From Microcoleus sp. AS-A8 (GTDB lineage Bacteria; Cyanobacteriota; Cyanobacteriia; Cyanobacteriales; Coleofasciculaceae), in assembly GCA_039962225.1 (NCBI GenBank), contig JAMPKV010000013.1, positions 124,001 through 188,000 of the forward strand: DNA of 64,000 bases. The letters run 5' to 3'. Shown here piece after piece: positions 1 through 9,147 of this stretch. The notes under the pieces were generated by a model. The model searched no databases and had not been told where the DNA came from. It saw only the letters and a program-made list of their open reading frames with translations. Each line of letters opens with the position of its first letter. The stretch's first letter is position 1. The translations under genes were made by a program, and so were the position numbers.

Positions 1-1
1 C

Positions 2-1990
2 TTTGGCAGAACGTTATTAGCTTTGGATGAATGCAAACCATCCAAACCGAACTGCATCGTTAAGCAGTTTTTCTCCCAAGCACAGGGGACTGACAACCCA
101 GAAGAAGCGGCGCAGTTATTTGAACAAAAAGCTGTACGGTTGGAAGAATTAGGCACCCATCCTCAGATTCCTGAATTACTCGCCCATTTCACCCAAAATC
201 AGTATCACTATTTAGTCCAAGACTTTATCGATGGGCAAAATTTAGCCCAAGACCTAGAATCTCATGGAGCTTTCAATGAATTCCAGATTCGGGAATTATT
301 AAGAGACATACTGCCAGTCTTACAGTTTATCCATGAAAGAAACGTGATTCACCGAGATATTAAACCCAAAAATATTATTCGGCGTATCACATCAAGCATC
401 CAGACCCCTGCCGGCGGTATCTCCTCCGAGCTAGCAGAGATAGGGGGAACAATAGCGAATCCACTGGTTCTCGTCGATTTCGGAGCCGCTAAATTTGCCA
501 CAGACACTCTTTTGCCACCCACAGGCACCGTCATTGGCACCTCTGGATTTGTTGCTCCAGAACAAGCTCTGGGCAAAGGCACATTTGCCAGTGACATTTA
601 CAGTTTAGGTGTCACCTGTATCCATCTGCTGACTCAAAAAGGCCCGTTTGAGTTGTACTCAGTCAGTGAAGGCGGTTGGGTTTGGCGAGAGCATGTGAGC
701 AATCCCGTCACTCCGGGGTTAGGGCGAATCCTCGATAAGATGTTGGAAAATGCCACAAAGCGACGTTATCAGAATGCAGGGGATGTTCTCGATGACTTGA
801 ATCTTTTGGAGAGTGCATCCGCCGCCGCCACAATTTCTATAACACCGTCAAAATCGAGTTCCCAACTCAAGTCATCCGTTCCAGTTCAAACCGAACCATT
901 GGTTGCAACGGAACCTGAGTTACAAGTTCCATCTGAACCTGAGCCATCGGTTGCAACAGAACCTGAGCCATCGGTTGCAACAGAACCTGAGCCATCGGTT
1001 GCAACGGAATCTGAGCCAAAGCCTCTAGCTATAGCCGAGCCAGCCTCGATACCTGTATTTCAGAATTGGAAGTGCGTCCAGACTCTCACTGGACATTCCG
1101 ATGGAGGTTTAGATTGGTACGCAGGGGTGACATGCATCGCCTTCAGCCCTAATCAGGAATGGATTGTGAGTGGCAGTGAAGACCACACTATTAAGGTATG
1201 GGAACTCAGTACTGGCAAAGATATTCACACCCTTGCTGGACATGCCGGGTTTTTTGTGAGGTCAGTCGCAATCAGGCCCGATGGAGAGCTCTTAGCAAGT
1301 GCCGGTGACGACATTATCAAGTTATGGGACTTGAAAACAGGGGAAGAAATTCGTACCCTGTCGGGGCATTCATCCATCATTCAGCGCCTTGTTTTCAGTC
1401 CGGATGGAAAGGTGCTCATTAGTGCTGGGAATGACAAAACGATTAAGATATGGAACCCGGACACTGGGGAAGTCATGCGAACGCTAGGTGGGAACCACTT
1501 AATTGAAGCACTTAGCATCAGCCCAGATGGACAAACCATCGCGAGTGCGGATGGAAATCTTAAAGCTAAGGTGTTTAAGGTCAAGTTGTGGAACTTCAAT
1601 ACCGGAGAAGAAATCCGCACGTTTTCTGGGCATTCTAACACCATTCGTGGTATTGCTTTCAGCCCGGACGGGCAACTCCTCGCCTCCGGCAGTTGTGATA
1701 AAACCATCAAGATTTGGCAGGTGGAGACGGGGGAATTGCTTTATACGCTCACGGGTCATTCGGGTTGGTTTGCCGCAGTGAATTCTGTTGCCTTTAGTCC
1801 TGATGGAAAAATTCTCGCGAGTGGTAGTGATGACAAAACCATTAAACTCTGGAATCCCGCAACCGGAAAAACAATACTGACTCTTTCGGGGCATTCTAAG
1901 GGTGTGAATTCAGTTGCCTTTAGTGCAGACGGGCGAACCCTAGCGAGTGGCAGTGGGGACAAAACAGTGAAGATTTGGCGGTGTGATTGA
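2..1990 (+). CDS. Ser/Thr protein kinase fused to a seven-blade WD40 propeller (5' end cut by window)
   Basis: The frame is open to the first base of the window, and the residues before the first possible TTG (FGRTLLAL) look like the end of a kinase glycine-rich loop, so the true start lies upstream. Visible kinase motifs are the ATP-binding Lys in CIVKQF, catalytic loop HRDIKPKN, DFGAAK and the GFVAPEQA activation segment. A Pro/Glu/Ala linker holds three 8-residue EPEPSVAT-type repeats. The C-terminal 300 residues hold seven WD40 blades (recurring FSPDG, LASGS, KTIKIW, LSGH), enough for one closed propeller. The family phosphorylates Ser/Thr and the propeller is a protein-interaction platform. 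No transmembrane segment is seen, so it is probably cytosolic. The stop codon overlaps the tsaB start (TGATG). Target unknown. Confidence 0.95.
   Translation, partial: FGRTLLALDECKPSKPNCIVKQFFSQAQGTDNPEEAAQLFEQKAVRLEELGTHPQIPELLAHFTQNQYHYLVQDFIDGQNLAQDLESHGAFNEFQIRELLRDILPVLQFIHERNVIHRDIKPKNIIRRITSSIQTPAGGISSELAEIGGTIANPLVLVDFGAAKFATDTLLPPTGTVIGTSGFVAPEQALGKGTFASDIYSLGVTCIHLLTQKGPFELYSVSEGGWVWREHVSNPVTPGLGRILDKMLENATKRRYQNAGDVLDDLNLLESASAAATISITPSKSSSQLKSSVPVQTEPLVATEPELQVPSEPEPSVATEPEPSVATEPEPSVATESEPKPLAIAEPASIPVFQNWKCVQTLTGHSDGGLDWYAGVTCIAFSPNQEWIVSGSEDHTIKVWELSTGKDIHTLAGHAGFFVRSVAIRPDGELLASAGDDIIKLWDLKTGEEIRTLSGHSSIIQRLVFSPDGKVLISAGNDKTIKIWNPDTGEVMRTLGGNHLIEALSISPDGQTIASADGNLKAKVFKVKLWNFNTGEEIRTFSGHSNTIRGIAFSPDGQLLASGSCDKTIKIWQVETGELLYTLTGHSGWFAAVNSVAFSPDGKILASGSDDKTIKLWNPATGKTILTLSGHSKGVNSVAFSADGRTLASGSGDKTVKIWRCD
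936..1012 (+). repeat. 24-bp in-frame tandem repeat in kinase linker
   Basis: Three near-identical 24-bp copies encode EPEPSVAT-like octapeptides between the kinase and WD40 domains. The unit length is a multiple of three, so copy number can change without breaking the frame. Confidence 0.8.
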
Positions 1991-2667
1991 TGCCCAGAAG
2001 CCTGGAGCCAAACAAGTACGGTTTGGCTCTTCACAGCAGCAGCACTGAGTTAGGTTTGGCCTTGAGCAATTTTGCCGATGAAAGTCGCTGCCAAACTTGG
2101 AATTTAGGTCGGGATTTATCGACTCATTTACATCAATATCTCGCTGAGTTTCTCCAGCCACAAAATTGGAAAGAATTGGCGTTTATGGCGGTAGCTAAAG
2201 GGCCAGGGAGTTTTACCAGTACTCGGATTGGCATGGTTACGGCTCGGACATTGGCACAGCAATTGGATATGTCGCTATGGTCAATTTCGACATTGGCAGC
2301 AGTTGCTTGGCACCAATATCGGGAGTTAGGAATCCCGGAAAATTCACAAACAATCCCAAATCGAACACTCGCTCTACAAATGCCGGCTCAACGGGGTCAA
2401 TTATTCGCGGCTATCTACCAGCCATCTTCATCGAACTCAGGACTGACTCCGCTGTTTCCCGATTCCGTGTTGACTCCGGAGGAGTGGCAAAAAACTTTAG
2501 ATCAGTGGCCAACCTCCTATCAGCTCATTGATATTCCTGCGGATAGTGGATTGGGTACCTCGGTTTCCAGTTTGTTAGAACTGGCTTATTTGGATTGGCA
2601 ACAGGGCAAGCGCCCTCACTGGTCAGAAGCATTGCCATTTTATGGTCAGCATCCGGTAGGAAATTAA
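1990..2667 (+). CDS. tsaB: tRNA threonylcarbamoyladenosine biosynthesis protein TsaB
   Basis: TsaB is the non-catalytic ASKHA-fold partner of TsaD and TsaE. The complex transfers threonylcarbamoyl to A37 of ANN-decoding tRNAs (t6A) in the cytosol. The N-terminus (LALHSSSTELGLAL) and the signature VAKGPGSFTSTRIGM, followed by the TLAQQLDM helix, are typical, and about 225 residues is the usual length. The ATG at 1990 is preferred over the in-frame TTG at 1987, because it overlaps the upstream kinase stop codon and suggests translational coupling. A strong intrinsic terminator follows about 85 bases after the stop. No other t6A gene is adjacent; a Sua5/YrdC-family gene lies 40 kb away. Confidence 0.92.
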   Translation: MPRSLEPNKYGLALHSSSTELGLALSNFADESRCQTWNLGRDLSTHLHQYLAEFLQPQNWKELAFMAVAKGPGSFTSTRIGMVTARTLAQQLDMSLWSISTLAAVAWHQYRELGIPENSQTIPNRTLALQMPAQRGQLFAAIYQPSSSNSGLTPLFPDSVLTPEEWQKTLDQWPTSYQLIDIPADSGLGTSVSSLLELAYLDWQQGKRPHWSEALPFYGQHPVGN

Positions 2668-2752
2668 TGCCCTTTGTTCAATCATTGTGCATAAGTACCC
2701 TGTCCTCTAGAGATATCAGCAGGTAGTTACAAATCCTTCAAAGTCAAAGTCC

Positions 2753-2786
2753 AAGCCCCTCTGTCCTACCTAGAGGGGCTTTTTTC
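2753..2786 (+). terminator. Intrinsic terminator after tsaB
   Basis: A perfect 10-bp stem (AAGCCCCTCT paired with AGAGGGGCTT) with a 9-base loop is followed directly by a T run. It should end the kinase-tsaB transcript. The mirrored A/T flanks are weak on the other strand, so I read it as plus-strand. Confidence 0.8.
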
Positions 2787-2854
2787 CGTTTATAAGCTGC
2801 GGCAAGGATTGGAAAACCTCAAGCAGACAACGACCAGAAATCCATCACGGCGAT

Positions 2855-3001
2855 TTACTCTATGGTCGTGGATGCTTCTTCTGGTGGGCCAAGCTCGTCA
2901 GCATCACAGCCAATACAGTACCACCCGACTTCAGAATCTTCAGTCAGTTTGATTTGAACCAAATCGGCTCCACATCGGTGACATTTTGGTACGTCCATCA
3001 T
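2855..3001 (-). CDS. Small zinc-ribbon protein (48 aa), unknown function
   Basis: The minus strand encodes an acidic 48-residue protein with two CxxC knuckles, CHRC (residues 7-10) and CIGC (29-32), the spacing of a rubredoxin-like or zinc-ribbon fold. An AGGGAG ribosome-binding site lies 4 bases before the first of two consecutive ATG codons; the second ATG (2998) would have the better spacing. No catalytic motif is visible; small ribbons of this kind usually bind nucleic acid or protein. It is convergent with tsaB, whose terminator separates them. I do not recognise a named family. Confidence that it is real rests on the paired knuckles plus the SD. Confidence 0.6.
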   Translation of the reverse strand: MMDVPKCHRCGADLVQIKLTEDSEVGWYCIGCDADELGPPEEASTTIE

Positions 3002-3665
3002 TATGCTCCCTGATAATTTAGCCTATCTTTAACCTTACTTTTTCCTTGAACCACTTTTCGTAGTGATTTTTCTGGATAATTACATCCTACTAACGGGTGA
3101 ACCGATTGAGTGAATTATCAATCATCCTTTTGGATGAACTAAATTGGTGAGGTAAGAGTGCTCACACTCGCAATAATGTGGAACTATCCAAACACAGCCA
3201 TGCTCTACTGAGTGAACAACAGCAGACGGTCTACTGCCTTTACGGCAAAGTCCTCAAATGCTGTACGGGCGGGTTTACACGCTTGACCAGTTGCCTCCGC
3301 CTGGGCGGCTGAAGTTCAACCCGCCTTTACCTCCGAAAGGTTTGAGAAATAAGCGCTCTTGCACTAGAAACTTGAGTTTTGTACTCAGCCGGGAGCAAGG
3401 ACACCAGTTCTGTCGTCAGGGTTCTGTGCCAGTAGACACTGACCTAAAATTTAATTTCTCTTCAACTAAAGAAACAAAGCGCAATCTGCTTGCAAGAGAT
3501 TTTTAAGTTTTCACCATATATCCCGAATCCCTAAGAGCCATACCAGAGATATAGATTTGCCTTAAGTCGTTGCTGAAGTGGATTTTAGGATAACTTAAAA
3601 TAAGGATAGCAAAAGAAATTTATCTTTACATATAATCCTGCTCACCGATTGACAGGGGGACAACA
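3002..3665. other. Long spacer with structured repeats, no convincing gene
   Basis: About 660 bases without a supportable gene. It holds a nested GGCGGGTT palindrome (3268-3325), smaller hairpins beside it (TGCC/GGCA near 3235 and ACCT/AGGT near 3330), and the promoter region of the downstream efflux operon with a consensus TATAAT at 3631-3636. An 82-codon frame at 3258-3506 spans the palindrome and has repeat-like, Pro-rich translation, so I do not call it. Confidence 0.6.
3268..3325. repeat. Nested palindromic repeat (GGCGGGTT/AACCCGCC)
   Basis: The outer arms GGCGGGTT (3268-3275) and AACCCGCC (3318-3325) enclose an inner CCGCC-TG-GGCGG hairpin (3297-3308). This resembles GGCGGGTTT-type interspersed palindromes common between genes in filamentous cyanobacteria. 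It could instead be the structured right end of a decayed IS605-like element, but no transposase remnant is visible. Confidence 0.6.
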
Positions 3666-5276
3666 GTGACCAATAAAGTTCCAGACCAAGAACCATCTCA
3701 GTTAAATGGCTCTGCGACAGTCGCTGAGTCTGCCCTCGAAGAGCGGCATTTAGACTCCTTCCCTTTACCTATAGCCGAACCTATAGCCGAACCTATAGCC
3801 GAACCTATAGCCGAAAAAGCACCTCGAACCTGGCTATCCGGCGGGCGGGGCATGTTAATCGGCATAGGGATTGGGGTCGTGCTAGCGGTTGGCGGTACAC
3901 GCTTACTGAGTTCTCAACCCACGAAAGCTCCTGCCAAGTCCCCTGAAGCGACCCCCTCTGCTGCACCCGTCTCCGCTCAAAGCGTCACTGTAGCAACGGT
4001 AGAAACCACTCGCGTTCCTCGTATCTTAAAAGCCGACAACGGAAGTGTTGCCGCCTTTGAGATGATTCCGGTGTCGTCCCAAGCGACGGGATTACAGATT
4101 AAGCAAATCCTAGTAGACCGGAATGACTTTGTGAAGGTGGGGCAAGTGATGGCACGGTTAGATGATGCCATTCTCCAGGCACAATTGACGCAAGCCAAAG
4201 CCTCCGTTGCCCAAGCCGAAGCCCGTTTGGCAGAACTGCGGACGGGGACACGAAAAGAGGAAATTGCTCAGGCACAAGCTCGTTTAGACCAAGCCAAAGC
4301 CCGTCTGAGTCAGGCGCAAGCTAGTATTCCTAGACAGATCGAGCAGGCTCAAGCCCAAGTGGAATCAGCGCAAGCGCGGTTAACACTAGCGGAAAATCGT
4401 TACAAGAGCTATCAATCTTTGGTCGATCAAGGGGCTGTTACCCGCGATCGCTTTAATGAGACGTTCAGTGAGTATCGCAGTGCTCAAGCCAATTTATCGG
4501 AAGCCCAACAACGCTTACAACAAGCCCGAAATACAAATAACCCAGAAATTGACCAGTTAGCGGCTTCTGTGAGAGAAGCCGAACAGGAACTTCAGCAACT
4601 GCGTGCAGGTTCCCGTCAAGAGGTGATTACTCAAGCCGAAGCCCAACTAGCTCAAGCGAAGGGACAACAGCAAGCGATCGCGGCACAACTGGGAAATACG
4701 AAGATCGTGGCTCCTGCGAGTGGTCAAGTCGCTGAACGCAATGCCCGTGTGGGCGAGGTCACCTCAGCCTCACAACCCCTGTTCAAGATTATCGACAAGG
4801 GGCGCTTGGAACTGATATTGAAAGTTCCCGAAACTCAACTGCCGCAAATTAGCCTAGGGCAAAGCGTCAAAATCACGTCTAACAAGGATAGCAAGCTCAG
4901 TCTTGAAGGGAAAGTGCGAGAAATTGACCCTGTCGTTGATGAACAGTCTCGTCAGGCAACAGTCAAAGTTGATTTGCCTGCGACGGAATCTTTAAAACCT
5001 GGGATGTTTTTACGGGCAGCAATTACCACCTCCTCGGCATCCGGTCTAACGGCACCCGCCAAAGCAATACTACCCCAAGCTGATAGCAGCATGATCGCCT
5101 ATCGACTACAAGGAGATGGCACGGTTAAGGCACAGCAGGTGCAGGTGGGAGAACCGATGCCCGGTGAGCGAGTGGAAATTAAAAGCGGTTTATCCCCAGG
5201 CGATCGCATCGTAGTCAAGGGTGCCGCTTACCTCAAAGATGGCGACAAGGTCGAGGTTGTACAGAGTCAAAAGTGA
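3666..5276 (+). CDS. RND efflux periplasmic adaptor (HlyD/MFP family)
   Basis: The adaptor links an inner-membrane RND pump to an outer-membrane channel. The 536-residue protein has a cytosolic N-terminal tail containing four PIAE repeats, one membrane anchor (about residues 60-80, Gly/Ile/Val-rich), a lipoyl/barrel half, a long Ala/Gln-rich coiled-coil hairpin (about 175-335), the second lipoyl half (KIVAPASGQV) and a C-terminal beta-barrel domain. The GTG start has a strong GGGGG ribosome-binding site 6-7 bases upstream, and a consensus TATAAT lies about 30 bases before it. It is followed 110 bases downstream by its pump. A periplasmic adaptor fold is certain; the substrate is not predictable. 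Confidence 0.93.
   Translation: MTNKVPDQEPSQLNGSATVAESALEERHLDSFPLPIAEPIAEPIAEPIAEKAPRTWLSGGRGMLIGIGIGVVLAVGGTRLLSSQPTKAPAKSPEATPSAAPVSAQSVTVATVETTRVPRILKADNGSVAAFEMIPVSSQATGLQIKQILVDRNDFVKVGQVMARLDDAILQAQLTQAKASVAQAEARLAELRTGTRKEEIAQAQARLDQAKARLSQAQASIPRQIEQAQAQVESAQARLTLAENRYKSYQSLVDQGAVTRDRFNETFSEYRSAQANLSEAQQRLQQARNTNNPEIDQLAASVREAEQELQQLRAGSRQEVITQAEAQLAQAKGQQQAIAAQLGNTKIVAPASGQVAERNARVGEVTSASQPLFKIIDKGRLELILKVPETQLPQISLGQSVKITSNKDSKLSLEGKVREIDPVVDEQSRQATVKVDLPATESLKPGMFLRAAITTSSASGLTAPAKAILPQADSSMIAYRLQGDGTVKAQQVQVGEPMPGERVEIKSGLSPGDRIVVKGAAYLKDGDKVEVVQSQK
3768..3815 (+). repeat. Four perfect 12-bp tandem repeats in adaptor N-terminus
   Basis: Four identical copies of CCTATAGCCGAA encode (PIAE)4 in the cytosolic tail before the membrane anchor. 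Perfect identity indicates recent slippage; changes in copy number keep the frame. Confidence 0.9.
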
Positions 5277-5302
5277 GATTAGAAGATTGAATGTTAGCAG
5301 GT

Positions 5303-5340
5303 TTTCAACTTTCAACGTTCAACTTTCCAACGTTCAACCT
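5303..5340. repeat. TTCAAC-type short repeat tract
   Basis: Degenerate tandem copies of TTCAAC/TTCCAAC occupy the spacer between adaptor and pump. Similar tracts recur in this window near 15504-15545, 41560-41590 (inside larC) and 45125, so this is a dispersed low-complexity repeat family. Confidence 0.7.
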
Positions 5341-5386
5341 GATAAATTGCCTCTTCCTAATCTAAAATCTCTGCATCGAAATCCTT

Positions 5387-8300
5387 ATGTCTTTCAACCT
5401 CTCTGCCTGGTCAATCAAAAAGCCGGTTCCGACGCTGGTTTTGTTCTTAGTTTTAACGGTAATCGGCTGGATGTCTTTTACCCAGCTAGGGATTGATTCT
5501 AACCCCAACATTGATATCCCAACGGTTTCGGTCACCGTAACTCAGCCAGGTGCTGGCCCGACGGAATTGGAAACTCAGGTGACAAAGAGAGTTGAAGATG
5601 CGATCGCGGGTTTGGGGAATATCGATAATATGATTTCAACCGTTAACGATGGGGTTTCCAGTACCGTCGTTAACTTTGTCTTAGGCACGGATAGCGATCG
5701 CGCCACCAATGACGTGCGAAATGCGATCGCCCAAATCCGCCAAAACCTCCCCCAAGACATTAACGAACCCATCGTCAAGCGTCTAGAATTTGCCGGTGGC
5801 CCGATTATGACCTATGCCGTCACGTCTGAACGGCAGTCTGTCGAACAATTGAGTTACTTGGTTGACCAAACCATCAGCCGTGCCTTACTTGCAGTGCAGG
5901 GAGTCGCCCAAGTGCAACGGGTGGGCGGCGTGACGAGAGAAATTCGCGTCAACCTCGACCCCAGTCGCTTGCAAGCCCTGGGGATTACTGCCACGCAAGT
6001 TAATGACCAAATTCGCGCCTTTAATGTCAATTTACCAGGGGGACGGACTCAATTAGGAGGGAGTGAACAGAGTATCCGCACGCTGGGCAGTGCGCCCAAT
6101 GTGGAGGTGTTGAAAAGCTATCAAATTTTGCTGCCCAATGGGAGTTATGTTGCCCTGTCCAGTTTGGGAGAAGTGGACAATGGCTATGCGGAAGTGCGGC
6201 AGGAGGCACTGTTTAACGGTAAACCCGTGGTGGCTTACCAGGTGTTGCGGAGTACGGGTAGTACCTTGGTAACGGTGGAAGAGGGGGTACGAAAAGCCGT
6301 AGAGGAACTGAAAAAAACCCTTCCTCCAGATGTTAAGCAAGAACTAATCTTTACACGAGCGGACTACATCCGGGAATCCTATCAAAGCACGATTGATGAC
6401 CTGATCATGGCGTCCGTGCTGGCTGTGGTGGTGATTCTCCTATTTTTACGCAACTGGCGAGCCACCTTGATTACGGCGGTGGCGTTGCCGTTATCGATCC
6501 TTCCGACCTTTGCGGTGCAGAAGATGCTGGGTTATACCCTCAATAGCATGACCTTGCTGGCATTGGCACTGGCGATCGGGAATTTGGTGGATGACGCCGT
6601 TGTGGAAATTGAGAACATGGAACGCCACATGGATATGGGCAAAAAGCCCTTGCAAGCGGCGTTGGATTCTTCGGCGGAAGTCGGTTTAGCGGTGTTAGCG
6701 AGTGCAGCAACGATTATTGCTGTGTTTATGCCCGTTGCGTTTATGGGTGGCGTTCCGGGTCAGTTTTTCCAACCGTTTGGGGTGACGGTTGCCGTTTCTA
6801 CGATCTTCTCGACTTTGGTGGCGCGTACCGTCACCCCGATGATGGGGGCTTTTTTAATGAAGGAAAAGAAAGCAAAGCCAAAAAAGAACTCTCGCTACTA
6901 CGGTTTTCCTCATACCTTCCGCGTGCGCTTTCAACCGTATCGTAGTTTGTTGACATGGGCGTTGCGGCATCGACTGACGACTGTTGCCATAGCCCTTGCT
7001 TTCTTCATCGGCAGTTTGATGCTAGTCCCCTTGATTCCCAAGGGATTAATCGATAGCGGCGATTTTGGTATTTCCACAGTTTCTGTTGAACTACCTCCCG
7101 GTTCGACTCTGAACGACGCAAAATCCGTTGTTCAAGAGGTAACACAGCTGATTCAGCCCAGCCCAGCCATTAATAGTGTGCTGGCGACAGTCGGTTCCGG
7201 TAGTGGCAGTGATGGCAGTGGTGTGAATAAAGCCACTGTGTTTGTTCAGCTTAAGCCCAAGGAAGAGCGGGATATCTCCCAGTTAAAGTTTGAGCAGGGG
7301 TTGCGTCCACAATTTGCCAAAATTCCAGGAGCGAGAATTAGTTTCCAGAGTCAAGGTGCAGTGGGAGGGAGTAAGGATTTATCCATCCTCCTTAAGAGTG
7401 AAAATCCGGAAGCATTAACGACGGCTGCCAATGCATTGGAAAAGCAGATGAGAACGGTGCCGGGATTGGTGGAAGTAAGTTCTAGTGCCAGTTTGGTGAA
7501 GCCAGAGATTCTAGTTGTTCCCGATCCGGCGCGTGCCGCTGATTTGGGAGTGACGGTACAGGCGATCGCACGCACAGCCTCTCTTGCCACGATTGGAGAC
7601 AATGAAGCGAATTTAGCGAAGTTTAATCTCCCCGATCGGCAAATTCCCATTCGCGTGCAAATCGATCCAAAGGCGCGGGAAGATATTGACACGCTCAAGA
7701 ATCTCAAGGTGCCTGGTCAAAATAACACCCTAGTTCCCATCACGGCGGTGGCAGATATCCGTTTGGGCAGTGGGCCGGCACAAATTGACCGCTATGACCG
7801 ATCACGTCAGGTTTCGGTGGAAGCCAACTTGCAAGGCACTTCTCTGGGCGATGGTGTCGCGGCGGTGAAAAAGCTACCTGCGATGAATCCGCTGCCGCCA
7901 GGAGTGGTGGAGCAATCTGCTGGTGATGCCAAGATTATGGGTGATATTTTCGCTCGTTTTGGCGCAGCCGTGGGGCTAGCCCTGATGTGTATCTATGCCA
8001 TCCTGGTTTTGCTGTACAACAATTTTCTCCACCCAGTGACGATTATGGCAGCGTTGCCCCTATCTTTAGGTGGGGCACTGATTGGCTTGCTGATTGCTCA
8101 AAAGGCGTTAGGGCTATATGCGTTGATTGGGATTGTTTTATTGATGGGGATTGTGACAAAAAACTCAATTCTGCTGGTGGATTACACGTTAATTAACCAG
8201 GAGGAGGGCAAGTCGCAGTATCAGGCGGTGCTTGATGCTGGGTTGTCTCGTCTGCGACCGATTTTGATGACTTCCCTCGCTACAATTGCGGGAACAGCCC

Positions 8301-8542
8301 CCCTCGCGCTGGGCATTGGTGCGGGCGCTGAGGTTCGTAGTTCGATGGGAATTGCGGTGATGGGTGGCTTTACAACCTCCACGCTGCTAACGCTGGTGGT
8401 GGTGCCGGTGCTGTTTACTTATGTGGATAATTTGCAGCATGGGATTGTCAAGCTATTGAGTGGCGGGAGCAAGCGTCGCCAGGTAGCTGTGGCGGGGGCG
8501 AGTGGTGAGGATAGTAATGGAATTGTGACTCGTAACGACTAG
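5387..8542 (+). CDS. RND (AcrB/MdtB-type) efflux pump, inner-membrane subunit
   Basis: At 1051 residues it has the usual length of a hydrophobe/amphiphile efflux RND transporter, a proton antiporter of the inner membrane. The N-terminal FNLSAWSIKKPVPTLVLFL helix, two large periplasmic loops and two sets of about six membrane segments are visible. The paired proton-relay aspartates are in GNLVDDAVVEIEN (around residue 400), and the conserved GIVLLMGIVTKNSILLVDY motif lies in the C-terminal half. It forms an operon with the HlyD-type adaptor 110 bases upstream; no outer-membrane TolC gene is nearby. The ribosome-binding site is weak. Multidrug or toxic-compound export is likely; the specific substrate is unknown. 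Confidence 0.96.
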   Translation: MSFNLSAWSIKKPVPTLVLFLVLTVIGWMSFTQLGIDSNPNIDIPTVSVTVTQPGAGPTELETQVTKRVEDAIAGLGNIDNMISTVNDGVSSTVVNFVLGTDSDRATNDVRNAIAQIRQNLPQDINEPIVKRLEFAGGPIMTYAVTSERQSVEQLSYLVDQTISRALLAVQGVAQVQRVGGVTREIRVNLDPSRLQALGITATQVNDQIRAFNVNLPGGRTQLGGSEQSIRTLGSAPNVEVLKSYQILLPNGSYVALSSLGEVDNGYAEVRQEALFNGKPVVAYQVLRSTGSTLVTVEEGVRKAVEELKKTLPPDVKQELIFTRADYIRESYQSTIDDLIMASVLAVVVILLFLRNWRATLITAVALPLSILPTFAVQKMLGYTLNSMTLLALALAIGNLVDDAVVEIENMERHMDMGKKPLQAALDSSAEVGLAVLASAATIIAVFMPVAFMGGVPGQFFQPFGVTVAVSTIFSTLVARTVTPMMGAFLMKEKKAKPKKNSRYYGFPHTFRVRFQPYRSLLTWALRHRLTTVAIALAFFIGSLMLVPLIPKGLIDSGDFGISTVSVELPPGSTLNDAKSVVQEVTQLIQPSPAINSVLATVGSGSGSDGSGVNKATVFVQLKPKEERDISQLKFEQGLRPQFAKIPGARISFQSQGAVGGSKDLSILLKSENPEALTTAANALEKQMRTVPGLVEVSSSASLVKPEILVVPDPARAADLGVTVQAIARTASLATIGDNEANLAKFNLPDRQIPIRVQIDPKAREDIDTLKNLKVPGQNNTLVPITAVADIRLGSGPAQIDRYDRSRQVSVEANLQGTSLGDGVAAVKKLPAMNPLPPGVVEQSAGDAKIMGDIFARFGAAVGLALMCIYAILVLLYNNFLHPVTIMAALPLSLGGALIGLLIAQKALGLYALIGIVLLMGIVTKNSILLVDYTLINQEEGKSQYQAVLDAGLSRLRPILMTSLATIAGTAPLALGIGAGAEVRSSMGIAVMGGFTTSTLLTLVVVPVLFTYVDNLQHGIVKLLSGGSKRRQVAVAGASGEDSNGIVTRND

Positions 8543-8632
8543 TGGATATGGCAGGATTTGCATTTTTCCTGCGATCGATCGATGACTAGCTGACCAGGAC
8601 TTACCCATTTTCTGGCTTAATACACTATCTTC

Positions 8633-8660
8633 GTAGGGGCGACGCAGGCGTCGCCCCTAC
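8633..8660. repeat. Perfect GTAGGGGC palindrome, 13-bp arms
   Basis: GTAGGGGCGACGC and its exact complement are separated by two bases. The sequence belongs to the GTAGGGGC...GCCCCTAC interspersed repeat type frequent in cyanobacterial spacers. It lies between the RND pump and xisH; without a T run it is not a clear terminator. A related copy is at 9551-9577, on the other side of xisHI. Confidence 0.85.
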
Positions 8661-8727
8661 AGGTAGCGCATCAGGGGACCCAACTCGCCATTTGAGTTAA
8701 GATTGGACTAGTTTAATAGCTACCGTA

Positions 8728-9147
8728 ATGGCTGCTAAAGATATTTTTCATGAGGCTGTTAGGAAAGGTCTTGAAAAAGAGGATTGGCTAATTACTGATG
8801 ACCCGTTGAAGCTTCAGGTGGGTGGGGTTGAGATGTATGTTGATTTAGGAGCAGAAAAGATTATTGCGGCTGAGAAAGATGGGGAAAAAATAGCCGTTGA
8901 AATTAAAAGTTTTATTGGGCCGTCCAACATTTCTGAATTTCATACAGCTATTGGGCAGTTTATCAATTATCGTGTGGCTTTAGAAGAACAATATCCCGCT
9001 CGCACTTTATATTTAGCTGTTCCTCTAGGAACTTATCAAACCTTTTTTTCTCTTCAGTTTATTCAAACTGTAATTCAACGCTTTGAAGTTAAGGTTATTG
9101 TTTACGATCCAGCCAATGAGGTGATTTGGCAATGGCAAATAAATTAG
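8728..9147 (+). CDS. xisH: XisH-family protein (PD-(D/E)XK nuclease fold)
   Basis: XisH was described in Nostoc as a factor needed, with XisI, for excision of the fdxN element by the recombinase XisF. This 139-residue protein matches the family end to end: MAAKDIFHEAVRKGLEKEDW at the start, and the fold's putative active-site residues in MYVDLGAEK and VEIKSF (Asp...Glu-x-Lys). This points to an endonuclease-like core. It overlaps xisI by 16 bases, so the pair is translationally coupled. No XisF-like recombinase or fdxN-type element is in the window, so the pair probably has a more general role than the original name implies. Confidence 0.92.
   Translation: MAAKDIFHEAVRKGLEKEDWLITDDPLKLQVGGVEMYVDLGAEKIIAAEKDGEKIAVEIKSFIGPSNISEFHTAIGQFINYRVALEEQYPARTLYLAVPLGTYQTFFSLQFIQTVIQRFEVKVIVYDPANEVIWQWQIN

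Noticed and set aside
3225-3340. Structured RNA or IS605-type right-end (omega RNA) candidate
   Set aside because: Several small hairpins are present, but there is no TnpB remnant and no match I can recall; kept only as a repeat.
3258-3506. 82-codon frame across the GGCGGGTT palindrome
   Set aside because: Translation is Pro/Arg-rich and follows the repeat; no ribosome-binding site; a nested hairpin is a better explanation.
8633-8660. GTAGGGGC palindrome as an intrinsic terminator of the RND operon
   Set aside because: No T run after the stem and the sequence matches a dispersed repeat; retained as repeat only.
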